Assembly: GCA_018883245.1 (NCBI GenBank)
Contig: VEQL01000005.1
Span: forward strand, 1 to 64,000
Source: Chthoniobacterales bacterium
Lineage (GTDB): Bacteria > Verrucomicrobiota > Verrucomicrobiia > Chthoniobacterales > JACTMZ01
Direction of reading: 5' to 3'
Length of the DNA stretch: 64,000 bases
Shown here in pieces: positions 44,254 to 56,361 of the stretch (position 1 is its first letter; each line of letters starts with the position of its first letter). A program made the position numbers and the translations under genes. The notes below the pieces were generated by a model, which did no database searches, was not told the DNA's origin, and was given only the letters and a program-made list of their open reading frames with translations.

Positions 44254-45210
44254 TCAGGCAAGTTTCTTGGCGATGATGGATTCGAGTTTGACGATATCTT
44301 CGGAAAACTTCCGGATGCCCTCGGCAAGCTTTTCCGTGCCCATGGCGTCCTCGTTGAGCATCCACCGGAATGATTTTTCGTCGAGAGGAATTTTTACCGC
44401 GGCCGAACCCCGCGCCTCCTCGACCGACAGCCTCCGGTGCACCGGACCGTCGGAGCCCTGCAGTTCCGACAACAATTCGGGACTGATGGTGAGAAGATCA
44501 CAACCGGCCAATTCAAGGATCTGCGAAGTATTGCGGAAGCTCGCCCCCATGACCTGCGTCTCGTAGCCGAACTTCTTGTAGTAGTTGTAGATCGTCCGCA
44601 CGGACTTCACCCCCGGATCCTCCGCACCGCGATACTCCTGCCCGGTCTTGGCCTTATACCAGTCGTAGATGCGGCCGACGAAGGGCGAGATGAGGCGGAC
44701 CTTCGCCTCGGCACAGGCAATGGCCTGAGGCAGCGAAAAAAGAAGCGTCAGATTGCAATTGATCCCTTCCTTTTGCAGCACTTCGGCCGCGCGGATACCT
44801 TCCCATGTGGAGGCGACTTTGATCAGCACACGCTCGCGCGGAACTTTGCGCTCCGCGTAAAGACCGATGAGTTTGCGCGCTTTCTCGATCGTGGCCGGCG
44901 TATCGAAGGACAGCCGAGCGTCCACCTCGGTGGAAACGCGCCCCGGCACGATCTGCAAAATTTTCTCGCCGAAAATCGTCAGCAGGTCGTCGATAATATC
45001 GCGGATGAGTTCCTCGCGCGGCACATTCGAGCCCTTGCGCTCCTTCACCGCCTGGTCGAGAAGCGGCGCGTATTCCGGTTGCGTGACAGCCTTGTAAATC
45101 AGCGACGGGTTCGTCGTCGCGTCCTGCGGCGAAAATTGCCGGATACTTTCAAAGTCGCCGGTGTCGGCGACGACGGTGGTGAACTGCTTCAGTTGTTCGA
45201 GCCGGCTCAT
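44254..45210 (-). CDS. tal: Transaldolase (TalB type)
   Basis: 318 residues. The Schiff-base lysine is Lys131 in [25 protein letters not shown] near the N-terminus, [13 protein letters not shown] and [17 protein letters not shown] are family blocks; the end [20 protein letters not shown] is typical of the TalB class. The enzyme moves a dihydroxyacetone unit between sugar phosphates in the non-oxidative pentose phosphate pathway. The start ATG gives [20 protein letters not shown], the normal N-terminus. Confidence 0.96.
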   Translation of the reverse strand: MSRLEQLKQFTTVVADTGDFESIRQFSPQDATTNPSLIYKAVTQPEYAPLLDQAVKERKGSNVPREELIRDIIDDLLTIFGEKILQIVPGRVSTEVDARLSFDTPATIEKARKLIGLYAERKVPRERVLIKVASTWEGIRAAEVLQKEGINCNLTLLFSLPQAIACAEAKVRLISPFVGRIYDWYKAKTGQEYRGAEDPGVKSVRTIYNYYKKFGYETQVMGASFRNTSQILELAGCDLLTISPELLSELQGSDGPVHRRLSVEEARGSAAVKIPLDEKSFRWMLNEDAMGTEKLAEGIRKFSEDIVKLESIIAKKLA

Positions 45211-45265
45211 AAGCGGAGATGTTATGTTAGGAGCCGCCCGGAAGGTTGGCAAACCCGCGCACAAG

Positions 45266-46882
<1,617 letters not shown>

Positions 46883-47005
46883 CTATCAGGTCGCAGCGGT
46901 TTTTGACACGGAATAACGACGATACTTTTTCCGGCAGCGAACATCTGCAGAACGGGCGCGCGGAAGGCAGCTGCACAACGGCTGCAAACATGATCCCGGA
47001 CGCCC

Positions 47006-48214
47006 CTAACCCGTCGCGCCGAAAACAAACTCCGCAGCCTGCTGGACGTCCTTGTCCCCGCGGCCGGAGAGATTCACGAGGATGATCCGATCTTTCGCCA
47101 TCTTCGGGGCGACTTTGATCGCGTGGGCCACGGCATGGGCGCTTTCAAGGGCGGGAATAATGCCTTCGACTTTGGCCAATGTCCGGAACGCATTCAGCGC
47201 CTCGTCATCGGTGGCATAATCGTATTCCACCCGCCCCGCATCGCGAAGGAAGCTGTGTTCGGGCCCGACCGCCGCGTAATCGAGTCCGGCGGAGACGGAA
47301 TGGGTAAGCTCGATTTGTCCGTCATCGTTCGCCAGCAGGAACGTCTTGCATCCTTGCAACACACCGAGCTTGCCGCCTTGGAAACGCGCGGCGTGCCGTC
47401 CGGGTTTGATTCCCTCGCCACCGGCTTCAACACCGACCATGCGGACGTTTTTGTCCTCGAGAAAAGGATAGAACAGACCGATGGCATTGCTGCCCCCGCC
47501 CACGCAGGCCACGAGCAAATCGGGCAGGCGTTCCTCGCGCTCGAGGATCTGGCGGCGTGCCTCCTCGCCGATCACACGGTGGAAATTGCGCACCATCATG
47601 GGATACGGGTGGGCCCCGTAAGCTGTGCCGAGAATGTAGTGGGTCGAACGCACGTTGGTGACCCAATCGCGCATGGCTTCGTTGACCGCTTCCTTCAACG
47701 TGGCCTGGCCTGCGGTGACCGGCACAACTTTCGCCCCCAAAAATTTCATGCGCGTGACATTCAGCGCCTGGCGTTTCATGTCGACTTCGCCCATGTAGAC
47801 GACGCATTCCATGCCGAAACGTGCGGCGGCCGTCGCTGTGGCCACGCCGTGCTGACCCGCACCGGTCTCGGCAATGACCCGCTTTTTGCCCATGCGCTTC
47901 GCGAGGAGGATCTGCCCCATCGCGTTGTTGATCTTGTGCGCGCCGGTGTGCAGGAGATCTTCGCGTTTCAGATAAATTTTCGCCCCGCCGAGCTGCGCCG
48001 TAAGACGTTCAGCCAGATAAAGCGGCGTCGGACGCCCGACAAATTCCGCAAGCAGCTGGTTGAGTTCGTGCCGGAATTCGGGATCCTTGCGCGCCGCTTC
48101 GTATTCGCGCGTCAGTTCCTCGAGCGCGGTCATCAAGGTCTCGGGCACGAAAACGCCACCATAGGGACCGAAGTGGCCCTTGATGTCGGGTTGGGACGTG
48201 ATGGCAGCGGACAT
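47006..48214 (-). CDS. trpB: Tryptophan synthase beta chain
   Basis: 402 residues. The PLP lysine lies in [36 protein letters not shown] opens the protein, [20 protein letters not shown] is conserved, and [15 protein letters not shown] is the phosphate-binding loop. [11 protein letters not shown] ends the fold. It joins indole and serine to give tryptophan. trpA is not next to it in this window. mutY lies 4 bases upstream on the same strand, an unusual pairing. Confidence 0.97.
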   Translation of the reverse strand: MSAAITSQPDIKGHFGPYGGVFVPETLMTALEELTREYEAARKDPEFRHELNQLLAEFVGRPTPLYLAERLTAQLGGAKIYLKREDLLHTGAHKINNAMGQILLAKRMGKKRVIAETGAGQHGVATATAAARFGMECVVYMGEVDMKRQALNVTRMKFLGAKVVPVTAGQATLKEAVNEAMRDWVTNVRSTHYILGTAYGAHPYPMMVRNFHRVIGEEARRQILEREERLPDLLVACVGGGSNAIGLFYPFLEDKNVRMVGVEAGGEGIKPGRHAARFQGGKLGVLQGCKTFLLANDDGQIELTHSVSAGLDYAAVGPEHSFLRDAGRVEYDYATDDEALNAFRTLAKVEGIIPALESAHAVAHAIKVAPKMAKDRIILVNLSGRGDKDVQQAAEFVFGATG

Positions 48215-48218
48215 TAAG

Positions 48219-49226
48219 TCAACTATGCGCTTCGCCCCGCACCTTGGCAATGGCCCGGCGATGCGGAGACGGGATGGCGACTTGCTCCAGCTCCAGCAAA
48301 CAGAACTCCCTGCGCGGCTCGGCGGATGCCGCCAGCGTCCGCCTCGGCACACGGTGCACCCGCAATGTCACCCGCTCGCGCACAATGCTGTAGGTCAGCT
48401 CGGCGGCAGGTCCTTCGGGCGGTCCGGTATCGAGCGGCGGCAGACGCCAAAGCCCCACCCAGCGCCGCGCCGTTGATTGCTGCAGAAGGACCGTTTTGCC
48501 ATCCGAGACCCAAGCCGCTTGCTCGGTCCTGGCCTTGAACGGCGCCTTCGGCGCTTTGACCGGAAGTTTTTCCGGATTCTTCGCCGAGCAGAATTTTTTC
48601 ACCGGGCACAGCAGGCAATCCGGACGCCCGGCACGGCACACGAGCGCACCGAGTTCCATCAAAGCCGAAACAAATTCGCATCCGCTTTTCGCGGGCAGCA
48701 GACCCTCGAGCTTGGCCCGCACCTTGGACATCCCCTTGGCGGTATCGACCCGCGTGCGAATGTCGCAGAGGCGTGCCACCACCCGGGTCACGTTGGCATC
48801 GAGCACAGCCGCCGGCTCGTCAAAAGCGAAGGCCCGCACCGCTTGGGCCGTGTAGTCCCCGACTCCCGGCAGGCTGCGCAATGCCTCATAGCCCCGCGGA
48901 AACACCCCGCCCATCTCATCACGAACTTTTGTCGCGGCCGCGCGCAAACTTCGTGCGCGGCGGTAGTAACCGAGCCCCTGCCAGAGCGCCAGAACCTCCG
49001 ACTCATCGGCCGCCGCCAACTCGTGCACGGATGGGAATCTCTTCATCCAGCGGTCGTAGTAAGGCAGCACAGCAGCAACGGTTGTCTGCTGCAGCATCAT
49101 TTCGCTCACCAAAATGGCGTAAGGATCGCGCGTCCGCCGCCAAGGCAGATCGCGTCCATGACGGCGGAACCACGCGCGCAGACGCTGGGTGAACTCCGTT
49201 TTATCCACGTGAATCGCGGTCAGCAT
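48219..49226 (-). CDS. mutY: A/G-specific adenine glycosylase
   Basis: 335 residues. The helix-hairpin-helix glycosylase core has the catalytic Glu42 in [20 protein letters not shown] and the catalytic Asp in [15 protein letters not shown], with the HhH loop [14 protein letters not shown] [4Fe-4S] cluster site is present (C-x6-C-x2-C-x5-[18 protein letters not shown]). The C-terminal Nudix-like domain recognises 8-oxoG. It removes A mispaired with 8-oxoG. The start overlaps the end of the upstream membrane-protein gene by 26 bases. Confidence 0.94.
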   Translation of the reverse strand: MLTAIHVDKTEFTQRLRAWFRRHGRDLPWRRTRDPYAILVSEMMLQQTTVAAVLPYYDRWMKRFPSVHELAAADESEVLALWQGLGYYRRARSLRAAATKVRDEMGGVFPRGYEALRSLPGVGDYTAQAVRAFAFDEPAAVLDANVTRVVARLCDIRTRVDTAKGMSKVRAKLEGLLPAKSGCEFVSALMELGALVCRAGRPDCLLCPVKKFCSAKNPEKLPVKAPKAPFKARTEQAAWVSDGKTVLLQQSTARRWVGLWRLPPLDTGPPEGPAAELTYSIVRERVTLRVHRVPRRTLAASAEPRREFCLLELEQVAIPSPHRRAIAKVRGEAHS

Positions 49227-49899
49227 CGACAAGCGCCCTCGCGCGCCGCCAGTTCGACAGGGCGAAAATAAAAAAGCCGAGGGCGAGGAGAAGTTCCGCC
49301 GATTCCTGCTCGTTCCATTGCAGCCACGGAAGGCCGATCTCGATTCCTTCGCGGAAATACTCTCCGACGGAAAAGAACAGCGCCTCGGCGAGAAAATACG
49401 GGGCGCAATACCAGTCCGGCACAACGAAGGACCACGGCGATCCGCGGCCCGTTTTCGAAAAGCGCAGAAACAGCCACCCTAGACCGCCGTAAAGCCCGAC
49501 CGCTATATACCCGAGATTGAGCGGCGATGCCCCGAGCCAGTCGCGGTAATTTTGCAAAATCCGTAGGTTGTGAAGCGTGGTTTCGCCCTGGGCATTCATA
49601 ATCTCGAGTTCCTGGGGCGCTTTGAATCCGAAGATCCGCTGGCCCCAGCTGATCTCCTCGAGCGCGACAAAAACGAGGCCGAGAAACAAAGCCACGTGCA
49701 GCCATCGCAGGCAACGGCGGTTTGATTTTGCCAAGAACAGCAGGGTCCTCAGGGCAACCGCGGCGGCGGAGACATAGACGACAAACTGCGTTCCCTCGAG
49801 AATACCGCCCTCGCCGGACAGACCGATGTAGGTCTCGGACGCAAAGAGCTTCATCCATGTCAGAATTCCGGCGACAACGAACGGGAGGCAGAAAATCAT
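49201..49899 (-). CDS. Multi-pass membrane protein, function unknown
   Basis: 232 residues from the chosen ATG (MIFCLPFVVAGILTWMKLF); an ATG 19 codons upstream is also possible. About six hydrophobic segments are visible. A conserved-looking loop, EEISWGQRIFGFKAPQELEI, sits between helices 3 and 4, with QGETTLHNLRILQN next. Acidic, aromatic-rich loops of this kind suggest a membrane enzyme or transporter, but nothing identifies it. The 3' end overlaps mutY. Confidence 0.65.
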   Translation of the reverse strand: MIFCLPFVVAGILTWMKLFASETYIGLSGEGGILEGTQFVVYVSAAAVALRTLLFLAKSNRRCLRWLHVALFLGLVFVALEEISWGQRIFGFKAPQELEIMNAQGETTLHNLRILQNYRDWLGASPLNLGYIAVGLYGGLGWLFLRFSKTGRGSPWSFVVPDWYCAPYFLAEALFFSVGEYFREGIEIGLPWLQWNEQESAELLLALGFFIFALSNWRRARALVDADRDSRG

Positions 49900-50065
49900 C
49901 CATTGCACACCCCGTGGAAAAATGGCGCCGGGGCGACCATGACAACTCGAACTCATGCAGGGCGATCATCATGTCGGCCGAACGGCGATTTACAAGACGA
50001 GTCAGGCGCGGACGGCCGCGGGCTTCGCTTGCTCCTTCGGTCCGGACGAACCATAACTACGTGCC

Positions 50066-50992
50066 ATGCCGCCGCTCCGATCCCACACCGTGGCCCTCAC
50101 CACCGACCAAGCGGATACGCTGCGCGCTCTGCTCGATGAGCAAGGCTTCAAGTTCGAGCCGCGGCCTTACACGCTTTACTTCGCCCAGAAACCCGGACTT
50201 ACCGTGGCGGTTTATGAAAAGGGTCCCAAAGCGGTGATCCAAGGCAAAGACACGGAAGGCTTCATCCAGTTCACCCTCGAGCCCGCCGTGCTGGGCGAAG
50301 CCCGCCTCGGCTACGAGGAACTCCACCACCCGGAGCGCTTTGCACCGCACTTCGGCATCGACGAAAGCGGAAAAGGTGACTTCTTCGGACCTCTCGTCAT
50401 AGCCGGCGTTTACACGGACGGGCCGATTGCGCGCCAGCTTCTGGACGCCGGCATACGCGACAGCAAGTCGATCGGGTCGGATGCTCAGATACGCAAGCTC
50501 GCGGAGGTCGTGCGCAGAATCTCCGGGCTGACCAGCGAGGTCGTCGTTGTCGCCCCGGAGAAATACAATCCGCTCTACGAAAAGATCGGGAATTTGAACC
50601 GCCTGCTTGCCTGGGGCCATGCGCGCGTGATTGAAAACCTTTGCGCGGCAAAGCCGGATTGTCCTTCGGCCTTAAGCGACCAGTTCGCCAACCCGCGCGT
50701 GCTCCAGCGTGCGCTCATGGAAAAGGGACGGAAGATTGATTTGCGCCAGCAGACGAAGGCCGAAAGCGACTACGCCGTGGCTGCAGCTTCGATCCTGGCG
50801 CGCGAGAAGTTCATCGATTGGATCGCCGATGCGGAGAGAAAATGGGGCGTCAAATTCCCCAAGGGCGCATCGGCTGCCGTCTTGGAAGCCGCGCGTGCGT
50901 TGGTGCACAGCCACGGACCCGACGCCCTGCGATCCACAGCGAAACTGCATTTCAAGACCGCGCAGCAAGCACTTACGCCGACGGCGCAATAA
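50066..50992 (+). CDS. rnhC: Ribonuclease HIII
   Basis: 308 residues. The N-terminal TBP-like substrate-binding domain (about 1-90) distinguishes HIII from HII. The catalytic motif is HFGIDESGKGDFFGPLVIAG (Asp99, Glu100; HIII-type DEXXXG). RDSKSIGSD and ESDYAVAAASILAREKFIDW complete the type 2 RNase H fold. It cuts RNA in RNA-DNA hybrids. RNase HIII is limited to some lineages, including Bacillota and Chlamydiae, which helps place the organism. Confidence 0.95.
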   Translation: MPPLRSHTVALTTDQADTLRALLDEQGFKFEPRPYTLYFAQKPGLTVAVYEKGPKAVIQGKDTEGFIQFTLEPAVLGEARLGYEELHHPERFAPHFGIDESGKGDFFGPLVIAGVYTDGPIARQLLDAGIRDSKSIGSDAQIRKLAEVVRRISGLTSEVVVVAPEKYNPLYEKIGNLNRLLAWGHARVIENLCAAKPDCPSALSDQFANPRVLQRALMEKGRKIDLRQQTKAESDYAVAAASILAREKFIDWIADAERKWGVKFPKGASAAVLEAARALVHSHGPDALRSTAKLHFKTAQQALTPTAQ

Positions 50993-51029
50993 AAAACCCC
51001 GCAACATCCACGAGGACGCTGCGGGGTTT
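50991..51029 (-). terminator. Terminator after ilvC
   Basis: The arms AAACCCCGCA (50994-51003) and TGCGGGGTTT (51020-51029) form a 10-bp stem with a 16-base loop. On the minus strand the stem runs directly into TTTTTT (50991-50996 region), so it terminates ilvC. The other face has only TTT, and the stem overlaps the last bases of rnhC. Confidence 0.75.
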
Positions 51030-51045
51030 CGAGGAGGAAATCGGA

Positions 51046-52074
51046 TCAGGAATACGAGGCCTGCGCGCCCTTGAGGTTGCGCTTTTTGATCCACGGCATG
51101 AGACCGCGGAGACGAGCTCCAGTTTTCTCGATGCTGTGCTTCTCGCCCTTTTTGAGCAGCGCATTGTATTTTTTGCGGCCTTTCTTGTCCTCGGCGATCC
51201 ATTGGCGGGCGAACTTGCCGGACTGGACATCTTTAAGCACGCCTTTCATGCGCTTCTTGACACTCGAATCGATGACCTTGGGACCGACGAGCACATCGCC
51301 CCACTTGGCGGTATCGGAAATGCTGAAACGCATGCCCGCGATGCCGGCCTCGTTCATCAAATCGACGATGAGTTTCAACTCATGCAGACATTCGAAGTAA
51401 GCCATCTCGGGCTGGTAGCCGGCTTCGACGAGCGTCTCGTAGCCGGCCTGGACCAAGGCGGAAGCACCTCCGCAAAGCACGGCCTGCTCGCCGAACAAAT
51501 CGGTTTCGGTTTCTTCCTTGAAAGTCGTCTCGAGAACACCGGCGCGCGTGCCACCGATGCCTTTGGCCCAAGCCAGCGCGGTCTTTTTGGCCTGCTTGCT
51601 TGGATTCTGGTAGACGGCGATAAGTGAAGGCACTCCCTTGCCCTCGAGGAACTGGCGGCGGACGATGTGGCCCGGGCCCTTGGGGGCAACCATAATGACA
51701 TCGATATCTTTCGGCGGCTTTATCGTCTTGAAATGGATGGCAAACCCGTGGCTGAAGAGGAGCGTTTTACCCTTGGTGAGATAGGGTGCGATATCCTTGT
51801 TGTAGACAGCCGGAATACGGGTGTCGGGCACGGCGACGAAAATGACGTCGGCTTTTTTCACCGCATCCGCGGTGTTGAACACTTTGAAGCCTTTCTTCTG
51901 TGCGACGGCGCGGCTTTTGCTGCCCGGATAAAGGCCGATGATGACCTTCACGCCGCTTTCCTTGAGGTTGAGGGCGTGGGCGTGGCCCTGCGAACCGAAA
52001 CCGATGACGGCGACCGTTTTGCCTTTGAGGTGTTTGAGGTCGGCGTCCTTGTCTGTGTGGATTTTTGCTGCCAT
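51046..52074 (-). CDS. ilvC: Ketol-acid reductoisomerase
   Basis: 342 residues, class I length. The NADPH-binding motif is [40 protein letters not shown] and [20 protein letters not shown] hold the metal-binding acids; [20 protein letters not shown] is the knotted helical domain. It converts acetolactate or acetohydroxybutyrate in branched-chain amino acid synthesis. It starts 8 bases after ilvN. Confidence 0.97.
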   Translation of the reverse strand: MAAKIHTDKDADLKHLKGKTVAVIGFGSQGHAHALNLKESGVKVIIGLYPGSKSRAVAQKKGFKVFNTADAVKKADVIFVAVPDTRIPAVYNKDIAPYLTKGKTLLFSHGFAIHFKTIKPPKDIDVIMVAPKGPGHIVRRQFLEGKGVPSLIAVYQNPSKQAKKTALAWAKGIGGTRAGVLETTFKEETETDLFGEQAVLCGGASALVQAGYETLVEAGYQPEMAYFECLHELKLIVDLMNEAGIAGMRFSISDTAKWGDVLVGPKVIDSSVKKRMKGVLKDVQSGKFARQWIAEDKKGRKKYNALLKKGEKHSIEKTGARLRGLMPWIKKRNLKGAQASYS

Positions 52075-52082
52075 GGGATGAG

Positions 52083-52568
52083 TTATTCGCCGTCGGCCGC
52101 GCGCTTCAGCGCGACCTTGCCGGTGCGGGTGATTTCGGAGATTCCGAAATTTTCCATCAATGAAATAAATTTCGCGACTTTACCTTCGTTGCCGGTGATC
52201 TCGATGAGAAGCTTGTCGAGGCGCACATCGACGATTTTGGCGCGGAACACGTCGCAAATCTGCAAAACCTCGGAGCGCGTCTGCGGCGTCACATTGACAC
52301 GCATGAGGACCAGCTCGCGATCGACGAATTCGCCGTCGCGGAAATCGTCCACCTTGATCACATCGACCAGTTTCTCGGTCTGCTTCACCACCTGCTCAAG
52401 CGTCTTGTCGTCGCCGCGGACCACGATGGTCATGCGCGACATGGACGCGTCGAGCGTCGGCGCCACATTGAGGGTGTCGATGTTGAAACCGCGGCCGCTG
52501 AACATACCGGCCACGCGTGTGAGCACGCCGAAGCGGTTTTCGACCAGGACGGACAAAGTGTGGCGCAT
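52083..52568 (-). CDS. ilvN: Acetolactate synthase small (regulatory) subunit
   Basis: 161 residues. The ACT domain opens [20 protein letters not shown] and contains [16 protein letters not shown]. The C-terminal part has [20 protein letters not shown]. It binds valine and controls the catalytic subunit IlvB, which is not encoded in this window. The ATG at 52568 is the standard IlvN/IlvH start. The gene is followed by ilvC in the usual order. Confidence 0.95.
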   Translation of the reverse strand: MRHTLSVLVENRFGVLTRVAGMFSGRGFNIDTLNVAPTLDASMSRMTIVVRGDDKTLEQVVKQTEKLVDVIKVDDFRDGEFVDRELVLMRVNVTPQTRSEVLQICDVFRAKIVDVRLDKLLIEITGNEGKVAKFISLMENFGISEITRTGKVALKRAADGE

Positions 52569-52606
52569 AAAAAGGTTTGATAGACTCCCAGAATTACGAG
52601 CGGGCG

Positions 52607-53752
52607 TCAATCGCCCATGCCCGCGGGACCCAGACGCTGCACAGCCTGCACCAGAGCATGCAAAGCTCCATCGACATCGTGTCCGGTGTTCATGCGGCTG
52701 AAGGAGAAGCGCAGGCTGGCCCGGGCCTCCCCATCATCGACCCCCATGGCCCGGAGCACATGCGAGGCGTCGGGAACACCGCTGCTGCAGGCCGAACCGA
52801 TCGAGCAGGCAACACCGAGGCGGTCCAATACGGCGAGCAAGCTCTGGGCATCGAGTCCGGGCAGGGCGAAGTTGGACGTGTTAGGCAGCCGGAATTCGCG
52901 GTGCCCGTGAAAAACGACGGAGGGAAAACGCTCGCGCAACCCGTCCTCAAAGCGATTGCGCATGGAAAGCACGCGGGGCATTTCCTGCACTGATGCAAGT
53001 TTTGCAAGCTCTGCGGCCACGCCGAAACCGACGATGCCCGGCACGTTCTCCGTGCCGGCACGGCGCCCGTTCTCCTGCCCGCCGCCGAGGAGCAGCGGCG
53101 GAAGCCCGAGACCCGCGCGCACGAAGAGAGCGCCCGCGCCTTTGGGGCCGTGGAGTTTGTGGGCGGAAACGGAAACCAAGTGCGCGGGAAATTCACGCAA
53201 ATCGATCGCCACCTTGCCCGCGGCTTGAACCGCGTCGGCGTGGAAGACAATGCGGCGTTCGTCGGCGATGCGCGCCATTTCCTCCACCGGGAAAAGAACG
53301 CCGGTCTCGTTGTTTGCCCATACCACCGTGACAAGCGCGGTATCGTCCCGCAGGGCACGCCGATATTCGTCGAGATCCGGCCGCCCGTCCGCGTCCACTC
53401 GCAGCCGAGTCATGGCCCAACCCTCGCGCTCGAGTTGCTCGCAAAGATTTTTCACCGCGCTGTGCTCGATCGACGAGGTGACAACATGGCGCTTGTGCGG
53501 CTGGGCGGCGAGCGCACCGCGGATGGCGGTGTTCACCGATTCGGTGCCGCCGCTGGTGAAAACAACCGATTCCGCGGGCGCACCCAGCAGGGCCGCGACC
53601 TGCGCCCTTGCCTCTTCCACAGCGCGCCGTGCCTCGCGTCCGGCTGCGTGAGGGCTCGAGGGGTTCCCGTATTTCTCGCCGAGGAACGGAAGCATGGCAT
53701 CGCGCACCCGGGGATCGACGGGCGTTGTTGCGTTGTTATCGAGGTAGATCAT
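52607..53752 (-). CDS. Cysteine desulfurase (NifS/IscS family)
   Basis: 381 residues. MIYLDNNATTPVDPRV is the standard opening. The PLP lysine is Lys199 in SVSAHKLHGPKGAGALFV. The active-site Cys lies in SIGSACSSGVPDASHVL, on a long group I-type loop. SIEHSAVKN and GGGQENGRRAGTENV are conserved. It releases sulfur from cysteine for Fe-S clusters or tRNA thiolation. No iscU, sufU or mnmA gene is adjacent, so the destination is not shown. Confidence 0.95.
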   Translation of the reverse strand: MIYLDNNATTPVDPRVRDAMLPFLGEKYGNPSSPHAAGREARRAVEEARAQVAALLGAPAESVVFTSGGTESVNTAIRGALAAQPHKRHVVTSSIEHSAVKNLCEQLEREGWAMTRLRVDADGRPDLDEYRRALRDDTALVTVVWANNETGVLFPVEEMARIADERRIVFHADAVQAAGKVAIDLREFPAHLVSVSAHKLHGPKGAGALFVRAGLGLPPLLLGGGQENGRRAGTENVPGIVGFGVAAELAKLASVQEMPRVLSMRNRFEDGLRERFPSVVFHGHREFRLPNTSNFALPGLDAQSLLAVLDRLGVACSIGSACSSGVPDASHVLRAMGVDDGEARASLRFSFSRMNTGHDVDGALHALVQAVQRLGPAGMGD

Positions 53753-53814
53753 GCGGTGATCGGGGAGCGCGTCGCGAGTTGAGAGACAAAGCCGGCAGGC
53801 CTCAACATCATCTT

Positions 53815-54543
53815 TCAGCCCCCGGACGTTTCGCGCCTTTCATACCAGTAGGCACACCGGTCGCGTCGTGCACGGTTGCCGGGCCACGCGCAAAGCAGCA
53901 CCTGGCGGAAAGTCTCGAAGAAGGTGTATTGGCGGATCTTGCGCGCCGAAGAAGGCACGGCGTGAGGCAGCACGCGGAATTCGAGGCCGCGCGCGCGGCC
54001 CCACTTTTTGAGCGAAAGCGCGAAGCCCAGTTCCTCGCCGGCGTAAACGGATTCGTCGAACCCGCCGGTTTGCTCCCAGCCCTCGCGCACCGCGAAGAAA
54101 TACGACCCGGCGGCGAGCCGGAAATTCCTGGCTACCCAATTCCACGAGTTCATCGCGGAACGCGAAAACCAGTCCAGTTCCACGCCCTCGAGCACCACAT
54201 GCGCACCGCCCCCGCAGACGCGACCCGAATCGAACGCCTGGACCGTGGAAGCGAGAACTTCAGGCGTCAGGATCGCATCCGCATCAAGCCAGATGAGCCG
54301 CCGCCCCGAAGAAGCAGCCGCAGCAGCATTCCGCGCCCGGGCGATTTGGCGGTGCGCTTCTTGCACCACCGTCGCCCCGGCCTCGCAGGCCACGGCGGCC
54401 GTGCGATCGGTTGAGGCGTTGTCGCACACAATCACCTCCCATGCGGCAAGACCGCACCCGGCCGCCGAGCGCTGGACAGAGCCGACCGCGCGGGCGACGA
54501 ACTTCTCCTCGTTGAAGGCGGGTATGAGAAAACTGGTCTGCAT
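53815..54543 (-). CDS. Family 2 glycosyltransferase
   Basis: 242 residues from MQTSFLIPAFNEEKFVARAV. The GT-A fold shows VIVCDNASTDRTAAVA and the metal-binding DxD in RLIWLDADAIL. GGFDESVYAGEELGFALSLK is the acceptor-side block with the catalytic Glu-Glu region. It probably adds a sugar to a lipid-linked or surface glycan. It lies upstream of, and in the same direction as, the cysteine desulfurase, and diverges from the bamD-like operon. Confidence 0.88.
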   Translation of the reverse strand: MQTSFLIPAFNEEKFVARAVGSVQRSAAGCGLAAWEVIVCDNASTDRTAAVACEAGATVVQEAHRQIARARNAAAAASSGRRLIWLDADAILTPEVLASTVQAFDSGRVCGGGAHVVLEGVELDWFSRSAMNSWNWVARNFRLAAGSYFFAVREGWEQTGGFDESVYAGEELGFALSLKKWGRARGLEFRVLPHAVPSSARKIRQYTFFETFRQVLLCAWPGNRARRDRCAYWYERRETSGG

Positions 54544-54661
54544 AGCGCCCGAAAATGCCATGTGCCCGTCCGCATGCAACACCGGCGCCGACAGCGGACC
54601 CCGGTTGATGCCCGATGGCGGCTTGACGCCCGAGGGCGCCCTTCCTACGGTCAAAACGCCA

Positions 54662-55861
54662 ATGCAAAGACTCCGTCCGATCCCCGCGCTTTTCGCCACC
54701 GCCTTCCTCTTCGCAGTCCACACGGCCGGGGTCAGCGCCCAAGAACCCGCCACCTCCGGCAGCTACAACAGCGAGGCTGCCGCCCTCCTGCAGCAGGCGC
54801 GAGACTGGGACAACGCCGGCAGCGTTTCCCGCGCGATCGGCGACTACCGCACGGTGGTCAAACGCTACCCGGTTTCGCCCTCGGCCCCGGCCGCGCAGTT
54901 CCGTATAGGCGAGCTTTATGACGCTGCCGGCAACACCAAGCGCGCGTTCGATGCATACCAGAAATTGCTCGAGAACTACCCGCAGTCGCGCGAATTCGAC
55001 CGTGCGGTCGATGCACAGGTCGCGATAGCCGACGCGCTGATGGACAGCCGCCGCTACGAGCGCGCGGCCGAGATGTATGAGTCCGTCCTCAAAACCGCGC
55101 CCTACGCCAAATTCGCCGCTGCCGTGCAGTTCAAACTCGGCCAGGCTTACGAGAACCAGAGCGAATGGGACAAGGCCACGGCGGCCTACCAAGGCGTCAT
55201 CGACCGTTATCCTGACAGCAGCTACGCGAGCGACGCGCTTTACCAGATCGGCTACGTGCAGTTCACCGAGGCGAACTCGCGTTCCAAGGATCTTTCCGCG
55301 GCGATCGATGCGAAAAACACGTTCGAGGAATTCCTCATGGAGCACCCGAAGAGCGAGAAGGCCGCCCAAGCGCGCGAAAACCTTTCGCAAATGAGCGGAC
55401 GCGAGTCGCTCGACCTGCTCTCCATCGCGAAATTCTACGACCACAACGACAACTACCGGGCCGCGGTCATTTATTACAGCGACGTGGTCCGCCGCCAGCC
55501 GGGCACGCCCGACGCGGAACTTGCCAGCGCACGTATCGAGGAAATCCGCGCCACCGTCGGCGAGGATGAATTGCGCCAGCCCGAGCGCGAAGAAACGGGC
55601 ACGCGCGCGGCCATGCGGCGCCGCATGCAAAACGAGGTTCAGACATCGGCTTTGAGCAATTACGCGGGGCCGCCGGTTTCGGCGGTCAAACCGCCCGAAG
55701 AATTGGCTCCCGCGCGCCCGCGTTTGCGCACATCGGCCGACGATATGCGACCGCAGCGGGGAGGCGGGACATCCGAACCCGCCGACATGCCCGCGCCCGA
55801 TCTCCCGCCGGTCGAGCCCGACCTGCCGTCCCTCGACCAGGGCCTGCCGTCCCTCGAATGA
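54662..55861 (+). CDS. BamD-like TPR protein without a lipobox
   Basis: 399 residues. A Sec signal (MQRLRPIPALFATAFLFAVH, ending GVSAQ) has no Cys, so unlike BamD it is not a lipoprotein. Five or more TPR units follow (about 35-270: VVKRYPVSPSAPAAQFRIGE, LLENYPQSREFDRAVDAQVA, YQGVIDRYPDSSYASDALYQ). The YP-x-S/D-x-A-xx-A pattern is typical of BamD/YbgF proteins. The C-terminal 90 residues are Pro/Arg-rich and end DLPSLDQGLPSLE. It is coupled to the LptE-like gene by an ATGA overlap. It may be a BamD or a CpoB/YbgF-type partner. Confidence 0.72.
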   Translation: MQRLRPIPALFATAFLFAVHTAGVSAQEPATSGSYNSEAAALLQQARDWDNAGSVSRAIGDYRTVVKRYPVSPSAPAAQFRIGELYDAAGNTKRAFDAYQKLLENYPQSREFDRAVDAQVAIADALMDSRRYERAAEMYESVLKTAPYAKFAAAVQFKLGQAYENQSEWDKATAAYQGVIDRYPDSSYASDALYQIGYVQFTEANSRSKDLSAAIDAKNTFEEFLMEHPKSEKAAQARENLSQMSGRESLDLLSIAKFYDHNDNYRAAVIYYSDVVRRQPGTPDAELASARIEEIRATVGEDELRQPEREETGTRAAMRRRMQNEVQTSALSNYAGPPVSAVKPPEELAPARPRLRTSADDMRPQRGGGTSEPADMPAPDLPPVEPDLPSLDQGLPSLE

Positions 55862-56361
55862 TCGCCCGCGGTCTCCTGCTTGCCGCTGCCGCCGCGCTCC
55901 TTACCGGCTGCTACACGCTGGGCGACGCGCGTCCGGCGATGATGCGAGACATCACCACCCTGGCGGTTCCCGTTTCGAAAAACCAGACCCTCGAGCCGAA
56001 CGTCGAAGCCATGCTGGCCGATACCATCACCAAAGCATTGCAAACGGACGGCACATACAAGATCGCCTACAGCGACCGTGCCGATGCCGTGCTCGAGACC
56101 ACACTGGTGAGCGCACAGCGCGTCCCCGCCCGGTCCCTGCGGGGCAACGTCATCGCGACGAGCGAATACATGCTGCGTACCACGGTGCGCTACGACGTCG
56201 TCGAGCAATCCACGGGGCGCTCGCTCATGTCGGGTCAGGTCACCGGCCAGACAAGCTTCTTCGTCACAGCCGACCTGCAAACCGACGAAGCCCAGGCGCT
56301 TCCGCTGGCTTTCTCCGACACTGCGACAAAGCTGGCGAGCCGTCTGGGCGAGGGATTCTGA
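55858..56361 (+). CDS. LptE-like LPS-assembly lipoprotein
   Basis: 167 residues. The signal peptide ends in lipobox LTGC (LLLAAAAALLTGCYTLGDAR). The mature part fits the LptE/RlpB fold: ITTLAVPVSKNQTLEPNVEA, MLADTITKALQTDGTYKIAY, ADAVLETTLVSAQRVP, then SEYMLRTTVRYDVVEQ. In the outer membrane LptE plugs the LptD barrel. lptD is about 36 kb away. The start overlaps the bamD-like stop. Length and pattern fit the PVC-type LptE-like family. Confidence 0.78.
   Translation: MIARGLLLAAAAALLTGCYTLGDARPAMMRDITTLAVPVSKNQTLEPNVEAMLADTITKALQTDGTYKIAYSDRADAVLETTLVSAQRVPARSLRGNVIATSEYMLRTTVRYDVVEQSTGRSLMSGQVTGQTSFFVTADLQTDEAQALPLAFSDTATKLASRLGEGF

Noticed and set aside
54561-54753. Longer start for the family 2 glycosyltransferase
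   Set aside because: The family normally begins within a few residues of the first beta strand (TSFLIPAFNEE). The extra leader overlaps the promoter region of the divergent bamD-like gene.
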